64,000 nucleotides of DNA from CAYQLY01 sp964418605 (GCA_964418605.1 CAYQLY010000001.1:62001-126000); one strand, 5' to 3'. Numbered from the stretch's first letter, positions 8,564 through 18,107 are shown. The notes: generated by a model from the letters alone, not told the origin. A program made the numbers and translations.

Positions 8564-9655
8564 ATGATAACAAGAATAGTTTATATATCTATATTATTTT
8601 TTTTAGTTGGATGTAGCTCTCAAACAGATCAAAAATCCGCATCTGCTATTCCTATTATTAATGAAGATTTTTATAAAAATAATATTCGTATTCTTTCTGG
8701 AGAGATTAAATCTAATTCAAGTTCTGAGTTGTTAATCCAGCGTGCACAGCTGTATGTGTCTATTCATAATAGTGAGTTAGCGCTTCAGGATTTACTAGCT
8801 GCTATTCAACAAGATTCATCAAATGCAGTTTGTTGGGAAAAATTAACAGAAGTTTATCTACTTAAAAAAGACACTGTAGAGGCACTAGAAGCGGCATTAC
8901 ATGCTCAGCAGTTTGGAAGCAATGATGATAACTTGTATAAATTAACATCTACTATTTATTTGGCTCAGCATAATTTAAAAATAGGGTTACAGTATACTAA
9001 CCATGCTATCGAATTAAATCCTACGAGTTATGCACTTTATATGAATAGAGGTCAAATGTATTTACTATTACAGGATACCTTGCAGGCAGCTGCAGATTTT
9101 GATCTTGCTTTTCAATTAGCGGATGATGATAGGTATGTTTGTCTTCAAATTGTATCTATGTATGAGAGATGTGCTAAGTATAAAGAGGCCATGATTGTTT
9201 TGCGAAAAACAATGCAAAAATATTCAAAAGATCCAACTATTTTTTATGAGATGGCCCAATGTTATACGTATTTAAATAAAAAAGATAGCGCTTGGGTAGC
9301 ATTGAATGCATGTGTGAAAGCAGATCCTTTATTTTTGCCTGCGCTAAGTCAACTTGGACGATTGTATTTTGATCAAAAAGAATATTCGGGCGCTATTGAG
9401 TATTGGAAGCGTGCTTGGCATATAGATAGTTTGTATGATATAGAAAATTTTCATTTGTGGGCACTAGCCTATGAAAAAGAAAATAAATTAGATCAAGCTA
9501 TTTTGATTTTAAAAAAAATAAGGATGATAGATTCCACATGTCATCAGATAGAGGTATCTTTGAGTAGATTAAAAACAAAGTATAGAGAGTATAATCGGGC
9601 TAACTTAGTTCGTGTGGATACGTTAAAACATATAGGGAGTATAAATAGGTTTTGA
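8564..9655 (+). CDS. TPR-repeat lipoprotein
   Basis: 363 residues. A lipoprotein signal peptide with lipobox LVGC places the mature protein on a membrane, starting at Cys17. The rest consists of tetratricopeptide repeats (for example the helix pairs around ALQDLLAAIQQDSSNAVCWE and SAWVALNACVKADPLFLPAL), suggesting a scaffold for protein contacts. It follows the DUF5686 gene by 6 bases. Partners are not known. Confidence 0.82.
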   Translation: MITRIVYISILFFLVGCSSQTDQKSASAIPIINEDFYKNNIRILSGEIKSNSSSELLIQRAQLYVSIHNSELALQDLLAAIQQDSSNAVCWEKLTEVYLLKKDTVEALEAALHAQQFGSNDDNLYKLTSTIYLAQHNLKIGLQYTNHAIELNPTSYALYMNRGQMYLLLQDTLQAAADFDLAFQLADDDRYVCLQIVSMYERCAKYKEAMIVLRKTMQKYSKDPTIFYEMAQCYTYLNKKDSAWVALNACVKADPLFLPALSQLGRLYFDQKEYSGAIEYWKRAWHIDSLYDIENFHLWALAYEKENKLDQAILILKKIRMIDSTCHQIEVSLSRLKTKYREYNRANLVRVDTLKHIGSINRF

Positions 9656-9657
9656 TT

Positions 9658-9897
9658 ATGAGAGTATATCGCTTTTTTCATGTGTTGTCTTTTTTCTCTT
9701 TAGGATTAGTTATCATTTTTTCGTTAGTAGCCTTGTTTAGGTATAGCTTACCTTATAATTACAACGGTGTATATGTAGACGAATGGGGTAGGGCAATGTA
9801 TGATCAACAATCTGCCGATATTTTTGCAGGCGTGGCTGTTTGTTTTTTTGTAGTGTTTGTTATCAATGGATTCTTGTATAGGAGGTATAAAGCATGA
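9658..9897 (+). CDS. Small two-helix membrane protein
   Basis: 79 residues if begun at ATG 9658; a TTG at 9652 is in frame but lies across the stop codon of the preceding gene, so the ATG is preferred. Two hydrophobic segments (about residues 8-28 and 53-72) flank a polar loop rich in Tyr and Asp. No family is recognised. Its tight placement suggests it belongs to the DUF5686-TPR operon. Confidence 0.6.
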   Translation: MRVYRFFHVLSFFSLGLVIIFSLVALFRYSLPYNYNGVYVDEWGRAMYDQQSADIFAGVAVCFFVVFVINGFLYRRYKA

Positions 9898-9935
9898 TAG
9901 CTAATTTTTTTAATTAATTTATTTAAATTTTTCCA

Positions 9936-9972
9936 TTGCATTAGCCGGATTCTGATTTTGTTCTTAATTTTG
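9936..9972 (+). promoter_or_regulatory. Possible thrS promoter
   Basis: TAATTTTG at 9965-9972 fits the -7 consensus and lies 28 bases before the thrS start. The nearest TTG (9936-9938) leaves a rather long 26-bp spacer. No T-box-like leader fits in the 100-base gap. Confidence 0.35.
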
Positions 9973-10000
9973 AGAAGAAAAATCAATTCTGTTAAGCTCG

Positions 10001-11947
10001 ATGAATAAAGATGAGATAGTAATTACCCTCCCGGACGGTACTACAAAACAATTTAAAAAAGGAATTTCCAGCTTAGATATTGCTAAAACGATTAGCGAAG
10101 GACTAGCTCGTAATGTATTAGCAGCATTAGTTAATAATGAGATCTGGGATGCTACTCGTCTGATTGAAACAGATGCTACGTTGCGATTATTAACTTGGAA
10201 TGATGTAGAAGGGAAGTTCGCATTCTGGCATTCATCCGCTCATTTGTTAGCAGAAGCATTGGAAGCATTGTATCCTGGTATTCAATTTGGGATTGGTCCA
10301 CCGATTGAAAATGGATTTTATTATGATGTTGATTTTGGAGCTCAATCTTTTTCTTCCGATGATTTGCTAAAAGTAGAAGCTAAGATGCTCGAACTAGCTA
10401 AAAAAGAGAGTGAGTTTATTCGAAAATCTGTTAGCAAAAAAGAAGCTGTTGATTATTTTCAGAAAAAAGGCGATGAGTATAAGCTTGACTTGTTAAAAGA
10501 TCTCCAAGACGGAACTATTACATTTTATCAACAAGGAAATTTTGTTGATTTGTGTAGAGGCCCGCATATTCCTAATACCTCTTTTATCAAAGCAGTTAAA
10601 TTAACCAATGTCGCTGGAGCGTATTGGAGAGGAGATGAGAAAAATAAACAACTCACTCGTATTTATGGAATTACTTTTCCTAAGCAAAAAGAATTAACTG
10701 ATTATCTTGCTTTAGTAGAAGAAGCAAAAAAAAGAGATCATCGAAAGCTGGGAAAAGAATTAGAATTGTTCATGTTCTCTGAAAAAGTAGGCATGGGTTT
10801 GCCGATGTGGTTACCAAAGGGAACCTCGCTTCGTGAACGGTTGGCTCAGTTTTTAACTAAGGCACAAATTAAATCAGGATATGAGCAAGTCATCACACCA
10901 CACATTGGCCATAAAAATTTATATGTAACTTCCGGTCACTATGAAAAATATGGTAAGGATAGTTTTCAACCTATAAAAACGCCACAAGAAGGAGAGGAGT
11001 TTTTCTTAAAACCGATGAACTGCCCACATCATTGTGAGATGTATAAATTTAAACCACGTTCGTATAAAGATTTACCTGTACGCTTTGCGGAGTTTGGAAC
11101 GGTATATCGGTATGAACAAAGTGGAGAGTTGCATGGTTTAACTAGGGTTCGTGGATTTACACAAGATGATGCACATTTGTTTTGTCGACCTGATCAAATA
11201 AAGGAAGAATTCAAAAAAGTAATTGAATTAGTTTTATATGTTTTTAAATCATTGGGATTTGAAAATTACACTGCTCAAGTTTCGTTACGTGATCCAGAAA
11301 ATAAATCAAAATATATTGGAAGCGATGAAACTTGGAAATTAGCTGAATCTTCAATTATAGAAGCAGCAGAAGAAATGGGCTTGCCAACTGTAGTTGAGTT
11401 AGGAGAAGCAGCTTTTTATGGACCGAAGTTAGATTTTATGGTTAAAGATGCCTTGGGAAGAAAATGGCAATTGGGGACCATACAAGTAGATTATAATTTG
11501 CCAGAGCGCTTTGAATTAGAATATACAGGCAGCGATAATCAAAAACATAGACCGGTAATGATTCATCGTGCTCCATTTGGATCGATGGAACGATTTATTG
11601 CTGTATTATTGGAGCATTGCGCTGGAAATTTTCCATTATGGTTAGCGCCTGAGCAAGTAACAATTCTTCCAATCTCTGAACGGTTTAATGAACATAGTCA
11701 GAACTTAGTGAATGAATTAAAATTATATGATATACGTGGAATTTTAGATGATCGCGATGAAAAAATAGGAAAGAAAATTCGCGATGCGGAAATGGAAAAG
11801 ATACCATTTATGTTAATCATTGGTGAAAAAGAACAATCTGAAAATAAAGTAGCTGTTCGAAGACATGGAAAAGGAGATTTAGGCTCCTTTTCTATAGCTG
11901 ATTTTATTACGATGTTTCAAAAAGAAGTAAACATCATCCAATCGTAA
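10001..11947 (+). CDS. thrS: Threonyl-tRNA synthetase
   Basis: Class II aminoacyl-tRNA synthetase of 648 residues that attaches threonine to tRNA-Thr in the cytoplasm. Domains in order: TGS (about 1-62), the editing/SAD domain (about 65-225, with HSSAHLLAEAL and a CRGPH motif), the catalytic core (about 240-540) including the zinc-Cys segment MNCPHHCEMY, motif 2 around FGTVYRYEQSGELHGL, motif 3 around HRAPFGSMERF, and a C-terminal anticodon-binding domain. Full length for the family. In many bacteria infC-rpmI-rplT follow; here the next gene is a convergent acyl-CoA reductase 2 bases away, so that linkage is lost. Confidence 0.98.
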   Translation: MNKDEIVITLPDGTTKQFKKGISSLDIAKTISEGLARNVLAALVNNEIWDATRLIETDATLRLLTWNDVEGKFAFWHSSAHLLAEALEALYPGIQFGIGPPIENGFYYDVDFGAQSFSSDDLLKVEAKMLELAKKESEFIRKSVSKKEAVDYFQKKGDEYKLDLLKDLQDGTITFYQQGNFVDLCRGPHIPNTSFIKAVKLTNVAGAYWRGDEKNKQLTRIYGITFPKQKELTDYLALVEEAKKRDHRKLGKELELFMFSEKVGMGLPMWLPKGTSLRERLAQFLTKAQIKSGYEQVITPHIGHKNLYVTSGHYEKYGKDSFQPIKTPQEGEEFFLKPMNCPHHCEMYKFKPRSYKDLPVRFAEFGTVYRYEQSGELHGLTRVRGFTQDDAHLFCRPDQIKEEFKKVIELVLYVFKSLGFENYTAQVSLRDPENKSKYIGSDETWKLAESSIIEAAEEMGLPTVVELGEAAFYGPKLDFMVKDALGRKWQLGTIQVDYNLPERFELEYTGSDNQKHRPVMIHRAPFGSMERFIAVLLEHCAGNFPLWLAPEQVTILPISERFNEHSQNLVNELKLYDIRGILDDRDEKIGKKIRDAEMEKIPFMLIIGEKEQSENKVAVRRHGKGDLGSFSIADFITMFQKEVNIIQS

Positions 11948-11949
11948 AA

Positions 11950-12972
11950 TTATTTCAACGAAGTTAAAAACTTCAAGGTGTCAATTCCATCTGCATAATC
12001 ATCTAATGCGGGGAATTGACTTTTTCCAAATGGAACACTTTTAGGATACCATACATTTTGAGATACGATGCATTGAATTTCATTTTCATGTTGTTTTATT
12101 TTTTGATGTAAATCTGTATCTGATTGATAATATTCAAAAAACAAAACACTAATAGGAGAAGAAAGTTGTATATCTTCTTTTAGTAAAAAGAAGCCACTAT
12201 CCCAATGTTTAATTTGATTGATTAAATAAATAGATTTACGATAGTCATAATTGTTAATATATTTATGGTGTTTGATAATGTTTGAATAGTTTTCTAAGTT
12301 TTTTATTAAATGAGTTATATTATATGATTCTGGTATAAATAATTTAGATACATTTCTGCAACCCAATCCGAAATAATAAAAAATATCTTTTCCTAGTTCA
12401 TGAATATCTTCTTTCGATTCATTGCCATTTAAGATAGCGCATGAGTTTCTATTCTTACGTATGATGTGTGGAATGGTAGAAAAATAATAGTCAAAATAGC
12501 GTGCGGTATTGTTACTTCCTGTAGCAATAATGGCATCTTTATTTTTTAATTGGTCCGGAAAAAAAATAAATTCTTTAAACGTAGGCTCAATCTCTAAAAG
12601 ATAGGCTGTTATTTTTTTTAATAACAAAGGATCTTCGGAGCTTAGTTTACAATGTGCTTTATGTCCTGTGATTAATACGGATAAAAAATCATGAAACCCA
12701 ACTAAAGGAATATTTCCAGCCATGATAATCCCTATATTTTTTGTGGCCTGTAGTGATTTGATTGGGTACGACTGAATCCAGGTGCGAAGAGAGGATTCAT
12801 GTAAATAATGAGCTATGCCTTCTAAAGCGAGTTTTACACTATCAGCAGTAAACCAGCCATTGTATTGCCCAGCTTCTTTGGCCAATTCCTCTCGTTCAGA
12901 ATAGGGGAGTTTTTGGAGTTTTTCCCCTAGTTTAATGAAGGCATTAAGCCGATTTTCAATTTGTAGTTCCAT
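11950..12972 (-). CDS. Acyl-CoA reductase (LuxC-like, aldehyde dehydrogenase superfamily)
   Basis: 340 residues. The fold resembles LuxC/aldehyde dehydrogenases: a nucleotide-binding region with IGIIMAGNIPLVGFHDFL (residues about 80-97), ATGSNNTARYFDYYF (about 150-164), and the probable catalytic Cys205 in FGLGCRNVSKLF. Such enzymes reduce acyl-CoA to aldehyde with NAD(P)H. It is divergent from the ferredoxin gene, with 75 bases between, an arrangement also seen in other Bacteroidota. Shorter than typical LuxC (about 480 residues), as usual for this family. The physiological substrate is unknown. Confidence 0.82.
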   Translation of the reverse strand: MELQIENRLNAFIKLGEKLQKLPYSEREELAKEAGQYNGWFTADSVKLALEGIAHYLHESSLRTWIQSYPIKSLQATKNIGIIMAGNIPLVGFHDFLSVLITGHKAHCKLSSEDPLLLKKITAYLLEIEPTFKEFIFFPDQLKNKDAIIATGSNNTARYFDYYFSTIPHIIRKNRNSCAILNGNESKEDIHELGKDIFYYFGLGCRNVSKLFIPESYNITHLIKNLENYSNIIKHHKYINNYDYRKSIYLINQIKHWDSGFFLLKEDIQLSSPISVLFFEYYQSDTDLHQKIKQHENEIQCIVSQNVWYPKSVPFGKSQFPALDDYADGIDTLKFLTSLK

Positions 12973-12993
12973 TTAAAATTTCAAATTTATTCA

Positions 12994-13024
12994 TTTGAAT
13001 CGACACTTATTGTTTGTATTTTTG
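12994..13024 (+). promoter_or_regulatory. Promoter of the ferredoxin gene
   Basis: TTTG (12994-12997), 19-bp spacer, TATTTTTG (13017-13024): a full match to the Bacteroidota -33/-7 consensus. Start codon 23 bases further on. A -7-like box for the divergent acyl-CoA reductase gene also exists on the minus strand (TAAATTTG, 12989-12982) and would give a nearly leaderless mRNA. Confidence 0.65.
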
Positions 13025-13047
13025 TTTCTTAATTAGACGGAACAGCT

Positions 13048-13398
13048 ATGGCTATTATTATAACGGATGAATGTATCAATTGTGGGGCATGTGAGCCTGA
13101 GTGCCCTAATACGGCTATTTATGAAGGTGGTGTTGAGTGGACTTGGTCTGGGGGTACAGATTTGCTTCAAGTGGAGCTGGAAAATGGCGTGGTGATTGAT
13201 GGAAAAGCTCCTCAAACACCTGTATCGAATGAGTTGTATTATATCGTTCCTGATAAATGTACGGAATGTGTAGGGTTTCATGAAGAGCCTCAATGTGCGG
13301 CTGTCTGTCCTGTGGATTGCTGTGTCGATGATCCGGATCGAAGGGAAACGAAAGAAGAATTGATGGCTAAAAAAGATTGGTTGCACCGTTCGGCGTAA
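13048..13398 (+). CDS. 4Fe-4S dicluster ferredoxin
   Basis: 116-residue soluble electron carrier. The first cluster is bound by C9-C12-C15 and C19-Pro; the second by C71, C74, C83 and C87-Pro, with extra Cys91/92 after it. The longer loop between the second and third ligands (CTECVGFHEEPQC) is the pattern of the YfhL/Alvin-type ferredoxins. It is divergent from the acyl-CoA reductase gene and has its own good promoter. Partner enzyme is not shown by the sequence. Confidence 0.93.
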   Translation: MAIIITDECINCGACEPECPNTAIYEGGVEWTWSGGTDLLQVELENGVVIDGKAPQTPVSNELYYIVPDKCTECVGFHEEPQCAAVCPVDCCVDDPDRRETKEELMAKKDWLHRSA

Positions 13399-13438
13399 AA
13401 TATAAATCTTTAATATTTTAATTTATAAGCTTTTTATA

Positions 13439-13499
13439 GGCGTAGTTTATAACTACACTTAAATATTATACAAATCAGCGTAGTTACAAACTACGCTGA
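13439..13499. repeat. Pair of REP-like palindromes
   Basis: Two copies of the palindrome GCGTAGTT-N3-AACTACGC. The second (13475-13499) is a perfect 11-bp stem with a 3-base loop; the first (13439-13459) has one mismatch and one wobble pair. They lie between convergent genes and lack the T-run of an ordinary terminator. Confidence 0.6.
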
Positions 13500-13557
13500 G
13501 AGAAGGATTTTTTATTTATTATGTTATTCTGAAGATACAAATTAAGGTGGATTATAA

Positions 13558-14079
13558 TTAAAAATCTCCAAACTTCTTCTTCATTGCTTTCTCTTCTTGT
13601 TTAATTCGAATGAAAAGAGGAATAAAATAAATAGGTAAGCCAATGATTAAAGTATACCAGGCGTGGCATATAAGAGAGATTGCGATTAGTTCTGGTATTA
13701 CATTTAAAAAATAATTAGGATGTCGAAAATATTTAAACAAAAATGTTTTATTTAATATATGATTGGGAGCAATGATTAGTTTGACAGTCCATATTTCTTT
13801 TAATTGAATAATAATGATCCATAAAATTAACATCGAAAAGACAAATAATCCTAATCCTATCATTGAAATAAAATTAAATTCCACTTTCTTATAAATGACT
13901 TCTGTTAAACAAGCAAAATAATATATGACATGAGCAAGGGTAAGGATTAATGAGTTTATTTTTCCGTATTCAATAGTTCCTACTTTCGATTTTAATTTTT
14001 TTTCGTTGGAAATAGATTTAAATAGACTAATCAATCTGATTAGCACAGCACTAATAAATAAAATTATAATGGTGGTCAT
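13558..14079 (-). CDS. Isoprenylcysteine carboxyl methyltransferase (ICMT)-like membrane protein
   Basis: 173 residues with about five hydrophobic helices. The motif FRHPNYFLNVIPE (R119-H120-P121-N122) matches the SAM-binding RHPxY signature of the ICMT/PEMT-like membrane methyltransferases, and the C-terminus carries a conserved acidic/basic stretch (IKQEEKAMKKKFG). Bacterial members have no known prenyl-protein substrate, so the methyl acceptor is unknown. Single gene between a REP-like region and the icd terminator. Confidence 0.8.
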   Translation of the reverse strand: MTTIIILFISAVLIRLISLFKSISNEKKLKSKVGTIEYGKINSLILTLAHVIYYFACLTEVIYKKVEFNFISMIGLGLFVFSMLILWIIIIQLKEIWTVKLIIAPNHILNKTFLFKYFRHPNYFLNVIPELIAISLICHAWYTLIIGLPIYFIPLFIRIKQEEKAMKKKFGDF

Positions 14080-14110
14080 TCTTAATCTACTAAGACTATA
14101 ATTTTATATA

Positions 14111-14150
14111 AAAAAGTAAAAAAAAGCAAGTCTGTTTGAGCTTGCTTTTT
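14111..14150 (-). terminator. Intrinsic terminator after icd
   Basis: A 10-bp stem (14121-14130 with 14141-14150, core GCAAG/CTTGC), followed on the minus strand by a long T-rich tract, 23 bases after the isocitrate dehydrogenase stop codon. Confidence 0.78.
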
Positions 14151-14173
14151 AAGAACCTTAGCAGAGATTTTTT

Positions 14174-15625
14174 TTATTGTCCCTGTGCGAGCGAAAATCC
14201 CTTTTTCTCTCCGTATTGCATGAGTAGTTCTAAGCTGCATAGCCGAGTAAATTGAGATCCTACTTTTTCACTAATACTTAAAATATCTTGTTGAGTTAAA
14301 TGTATTCCTTCTTTTTTCTCCAATCGGCAGCGGTATTGGTTGACTAATTCAGTAAATATGGATCCCTCAGGCCAGACTTGTGTACCTCTATTGGTGATTG
14401 TGGTAAGTGTTACTCTTGAATCTAATTTTTTTAGGATAAGATCAGCTAATTCATTAGGTTGTAAATTGCTTTCAAAAAACAAATCAACACCCATGATTTT
14501 TTCTTCACCTGCTTTTGGAGATTCCATTACTTTATTCTTTTTTAATAGTGTAGGAGGCATAAAGCAATCCTCACTTGTTGAGAGTGCAGCTGGTTGTTTA
14601 GGTTGTTTTCCTAAATTCTTAATAATAGCTTGAGCAAACTCAGTAGTACTTGATGCTTTCGTTGATTTATCTCCAAAATCTCCTGTATGAATACCTTGTT
14701 CTAATGTATACAGAAGTGCATTTTCAATTTGATGTGCTTCTTTGTGTAAACACAAATATTTTAATAGCATGATTCCGCTTAATAAAAGCGAAGTTGGATT
14801 CGCTATATTTTTTCCTGCAATATCAGGAGCGGTGCCGTGCACAGCTTCAAAAATGGAAATATGATCTCCAATGTTTGCCGAAGGCGCAAACCCTAATCCA
14901 CCTACTAGACCCGCACAAAGATCAGAAATAATATCGCCTTGTAAATTGGTTAATGTGATCACATCAAAATCATGAGGCTTAATTACCAACTTCATGGCTA
15001 AGTCATCTACAATGATGTCGTTGGCTTGGATCATCGGATATTCTTTTGCTACTTCATAGAAACATTCTAGAAAAAGTCCATCTGTGAGTTTCATGATGTT
15101 GGCTTTGTGTGCGCAGGTTATTTTTTTTCTTCCTTCACGCTTAGCCATTTCGAAGGCATAACGGTGTACTTGAAGTGATCCTGGTCTGGTGATGAATCGT
15201 CGGCATAAAGCGACATCGTTTGTTAATAAGTGTTCAATTCCTCCATAGGTATCTTCAATATTTTCTCGGACAATAATTAAGTTAATTGGGATTCCTGCTT
15301 TGGAAAAAACGGTATCTACTCCATGTAACGATTGAAATACTCTTTTATTAGCGTATGTATTCCATACCTTTCGTGCGGTTACATTGATACTTTTCATGCC
15401 TTTGCCTTTAGGTGTTTCCATTGGGCCTTTAAACAGTATTCCTGTTTTTTCTATGATTTGTTTAGCTTCGGGTGTCATCCCAGTAGAGTAGCCTTTTTCA
15501 AAGACTATTTTCCCCATCTCAACGGGTAAGTAGTCTAGTGGAACATGAGCTGATTTAAATATACTTAAAACGGCTTCCATGATTTCCGGCCCTATGCCGT
15601 CCCCGTGAGCTATAGCAATTTTCAT
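14174..15625 (-). CDS. icd: NADP-dependent isocitrate dehydrogenase (long form)
   Basis: 483-residue TCA-cycle enzyme that converts isocitrate to 2-oxoglutarate and CO2. The N-terminal 340 residues form the beta-decarboxylating dehydrogenase fold: HGDGIGPEI, the substrate-binding segment IIVRENIEDTYGG, KANIMKLTDG, the metal-binding DDLAMKL and NLQGDIISDLCAG, and the cofactor motif HGTAPDIAGKNIANP. The C-terminal 140-residue extension is characteristic of the Thermus/Rickettsia type. Its promoter and a terminator are recognisable, so it is probably transcribed alone. Confidence 0.94.
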   Translation of the reverse strand: MKIAIAHGDGIGPEIMEAVLSIFKSAHVPLDYLPVEMGKIVFEKGYSTGMTPEAKQIIEKTGILFKGPMETPKGKGMKSINVTARKVWNTYANKRVFQSLHGVDTVFSKAGIPINLIIVRENIEDTYGGIEHLLTNDVALCRRFITRPGSLQVHRYAFEMAKREGRKKITCAHKANIMKLTDGLFLECFYEVAKEYPMIQANDIIVDDLAMKLVIKPHDFDVITLTNLQGDIISDLCAGLVGGLGFAPSANIGDHISIFEAVHGTAPDIAGKNIANPTSLLLSGIMLLKYLCLHKEAHQIENALLYTLEQGIHTGDFGDKSTKASSTTEFAQAIIKNLGKQPKQPAALSTSEDCFMPPTLLKKNKVMESPKAGEEKIMGVDLFFESNLQPNELADLILKKLDSRVTLTTITNRGTQVWPEGSIFTELVNQYRCRLEKKEGIHLTQQDILSISEKVGSQFTRLCSLELLMQYGEKKGFSLAQGQ

Positions 15626-15644
15626 ATATGATATGTTAGTGGTG

Positions 15645-15676
15645 CAAATATACTTTCAAATAAGTAAAGTCGACAA
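15645..15676 (-). promoter_or_regulatory. Promoter of icd
   Basis: On the minus strand, TTG (15676-15674), 21-bp spacer, TATATTTG (15652-15645), ending 20 bases before the icd start codon. Good match to the Bacteroidota consensus. Confidence 0.6.
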
Positions 15677-15680
15677 GTTT

Positions 15681-18107
15681 TCAAAATGAATCGAAATCAC
15701 CTACAGGTTTAGATTGTTTTTCTTGCTCACGTTTTATCATTTTCCCTAGTCGATAAGAAAAACTAAGCATAATAATTTGCGATTCTCTTTTTCTATATAC
15801 AGATGATTGAAATGTATCTACTTGATTGATGTTTACGCCAAAGAAACGGGTGTTAAAGACATCACTGATGTTGAGTGAAATTGTTCCTTTATTTTTTAGA
15901 ATATCTTTTCGCAGTCCTGCATTTAGAAAGTATACATGCTGTAATGTGCCTTGTGGTGTAGCTGATGGCGCATTGTAAGCTCCACTTAATTGGAGTTGAG
16001 CGATACGAGGTATAGCGATGGAAGAGGAAATTTGGTAAGTGAATGTTGTATTTTCATTGTCATAGAGTTGGTTTTGTATGAAGCCTTGTACTTTGGTATG
16101 AAACACATTCAATGTTTGAGTGATGTCCCATCCTTTGATTACAGGTATTTTCACAATCCATTCGCTACCCCAATTATTACGGGCATCAAAATTCTCAAAT
16201 GTAACATAAGCTACATTTTTTTCATCGATGGTTATTTTTCGTTGAATAACATCTTGAATATTACGCCAATAGATGCTTGCCGATAAATACGTATTTGCCC
16301 AGTTTTTTGAATAATTAATCTCAGTGATGTTGATACGCTCAGGATTGAGTGCTGGATTGCCTGAACGAATATTCTGTGGGTCAGATGTGTTTTTGGTTGG
16401 ATTAAGTTCATTAGACTTTGGGCGGTTAATTCGACGTGTATAGCTTAGTGAAATCGTTTGTTTGTTAGTAAGCTTATAGCTGATAGATGTCGTTGGGAAA
16501 AAATTAATATAATCTCTATCAAAGTTGACAGGGGTATCTTTTAATTCTGCTTTAATATATGTATACTCCGAACGTATACCTGCTTGATAATTTAATTTTC
16601 GATAAGCATGAGTTAACATGACATAGCCTGCGTATACATATTCATTGTATGAGGCACCATTGCTGTTAGTTATGTCTTTTATCCATTGTTCTGTATTTTT
16701 ATCAAATTTTTGTGTTGTAAATTCATTGTTCAATAATTGTATGGTTGTTTTATAGCCACCTTCAAGTTTACCTATTCTATCGAGTAGATTGGTGTAATCA
16801 AGCTGCCCTGTCAATAAAATAACAGTTCCTTTTTCTATTATTTCCTGTAATGAGGGGTTGGCTGGCATAGGAGAGCCGTCTGCATTAAAATTATTGATTG
16901 TATTGTTGTAGTCATTTGAAAAATTAAGCTTGTATGCATTGAGTGATGTGGATAAAGTATGAGTAGGCTTATCGAATGTTTTTATATAGCTTAAATCCAA
17001 TTGATAGTTTTTGGTTATTTGTTCGATGTGATGGTCTCTGTTGAAATAATTAAGTAACTGATTATTTTGATCTAAAAATTTAGTTTCAGACGGTTCTGTT
17101 TTTTTTAAAACTAGTGGTGTGTAGTTAACAAAAATACTGAGCTTATTATTTTTTTGATTCGTATAATCAAATCCCGTCTGTATCATGTGATTTTTTTCAT
17201 TTTCCAGTCCTTTATATTTTTGATTTAAATGTATTAAGCTGCTTTTATTTTCTTGATCAATAGCTATGTTATAAACATAATCATTCCACTTAATGCTATA
17301 GTTGGTATATAGGTTAATATTTTTCTTTTGATAGTTCATGTTTATAGTGCTGTTATATTTATTCCGACTCCCAACGCCAACTGTAATTGCACTATTAATT
17401 CCTTCTAGTTTGTTTTTTTTTGTCACGATATTGATAATGCCAGACATGCCCTCTGCATCATATTTGCTGGAAGGAGAGGTGATGACTTCTACTTTTTCAA
17501 TCATGTTAGCCGGGATTTGGTCGAGAGATAAAGTCGTTAGTTTCCCATTGACATAGATAAGTACATTGCCTCCTCCTCGAATACTTATTTCATTGTCTTG
17601 ATTAACACTAATTGACGGAATATTTTGAATAACATCAATCGCGCTTCCCCCTTTTCCTAATTCATTTTTTTCCATGTTAAATACTTTTTTTTCAACTGTA
17701 TTTTCAAAAGCAGGTTTTTCTCCTTCGACCACAATCTCATTCAATAGTTTATCATCAGATGCCAGGTTTATTGTTCCATAGTTTTTTTGTTTTTGTTCTT
17801 TGGTTATGATTAATGATTCGCTGATGGCTTGACGATACCCGATATAGCTTATTTTAACATAATAGTTGCCCGCCGGAATAGACTCAATGGTAAAGTTCCC
17901 TTTTTCATCGGTTGTTCCGCCTGTTACGATGGTAGAGTCTGTTTGGCGATGAATAACGATCGTAGCCAACTCAATTGGTGTTTTAGTTTTGCGATCAACT
18001 ACTTGTCCATAAATTTTGCCGACAGATTTTTCTTCTTTGATTTGATTTTGTGCTTGACTGAACCAGGTAATAAAGGAAGAGATGATGATGAGTGTGTATT
18101 TTTTCAT
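15681..18107 (-). CDS. TonB-dependent receptor (outer-membrane beta-barrel family)
   Basis: 808 residues with a signal peptide ending near WFSQAQ. Residues about 28-120 are a carboxypeptidase-regulatory-like domain (GKIYGQVVDRKTKTPIELAT, ISYIGYRQAI), about 125-230 the plug (SIRGGGNVLIYVNGK, VITSPSSKYDAEGMSGI), and the rest an outer-membrane barrel of the OMP_b-brl_3 type. The ligand is unknown; no SusD partner is nearby, so this is not a classic glycan (SusCD) system. It lies downstream of the S9 peptidase, separated by a terminator. Confidence 0.88.
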   Translation of the reverse strand: MKKYTLIIISSFITWFSQAQNQIKEEKSVGKIYGQVVDRKTKTPIELATIVIHRQTDSTIVTGGTTDEKGNFTIESIPAGNYYVKISYIGYRQAISESLIITKEQKQKNYGTINLASDDKLLNEIVVEGEKPAFENTVEKKVFNMEKNELGKGGSAIDVIQNIPSISVNQDNEISIRGGGNVLIYVNGKLTTLSLDQIPANMIEKVEVITSPSSKYDAEGMSGIINIVTKKNKLEGINSAITVGVGSRNKYNSTINMNYQKKNINLYTNYSIKWNDYVYNIAIDQENKSSLIHLNQKYKGLENEKNHMIQTGFDYTNQKNNKLSIFVNYTPLVLKKTEPSETKFLDQNNQLLNYFNRDHHIEQITKNYQLDLSYIKTFDKPTHTLSTSLNAYKLNFSNDYNNTINNFNADGSPMPANPSLQEIIEKGTVILLTGQLDYTNLLDRIGKLEGGYKTTIQLLNNEFTTQKFDKNTEQWIKDITNSNGASYNEYVYAGYVMLTHAYRKLNYQAGIRSEYTYIKAELKDTPVNFDRDYINFFPTTSISYKLTNKQTISLSYTRRINRPKSNELNPTKNTSDPQNIRSGNPALNPERINITEINYSKNWANTYLSASIYWRNIQDVIQRKITIDEKNVAYVTFENFDARNNWGSEWIVKIPVIKGWDITQTLNVFHTKVQGFIQNQLYDNENTTFTYQISSSIAIPRIAQLQLSGAYNAPSATPQGTLQHVYFLNAGLRKDILKNKGTISLNISDVFNTRFFGVNINQVDTFQSSVYRKRESQIIMLSFSYRLGKMIKREQEKQSKPVGDFDSF

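Noticed and set aside
13033..13386. 117-residue open frame antisense to the ferredoxin gene
   Set aside because: The plus-strand frame is a clear dicluster ferredoxin; the antisense frame is its shadow.
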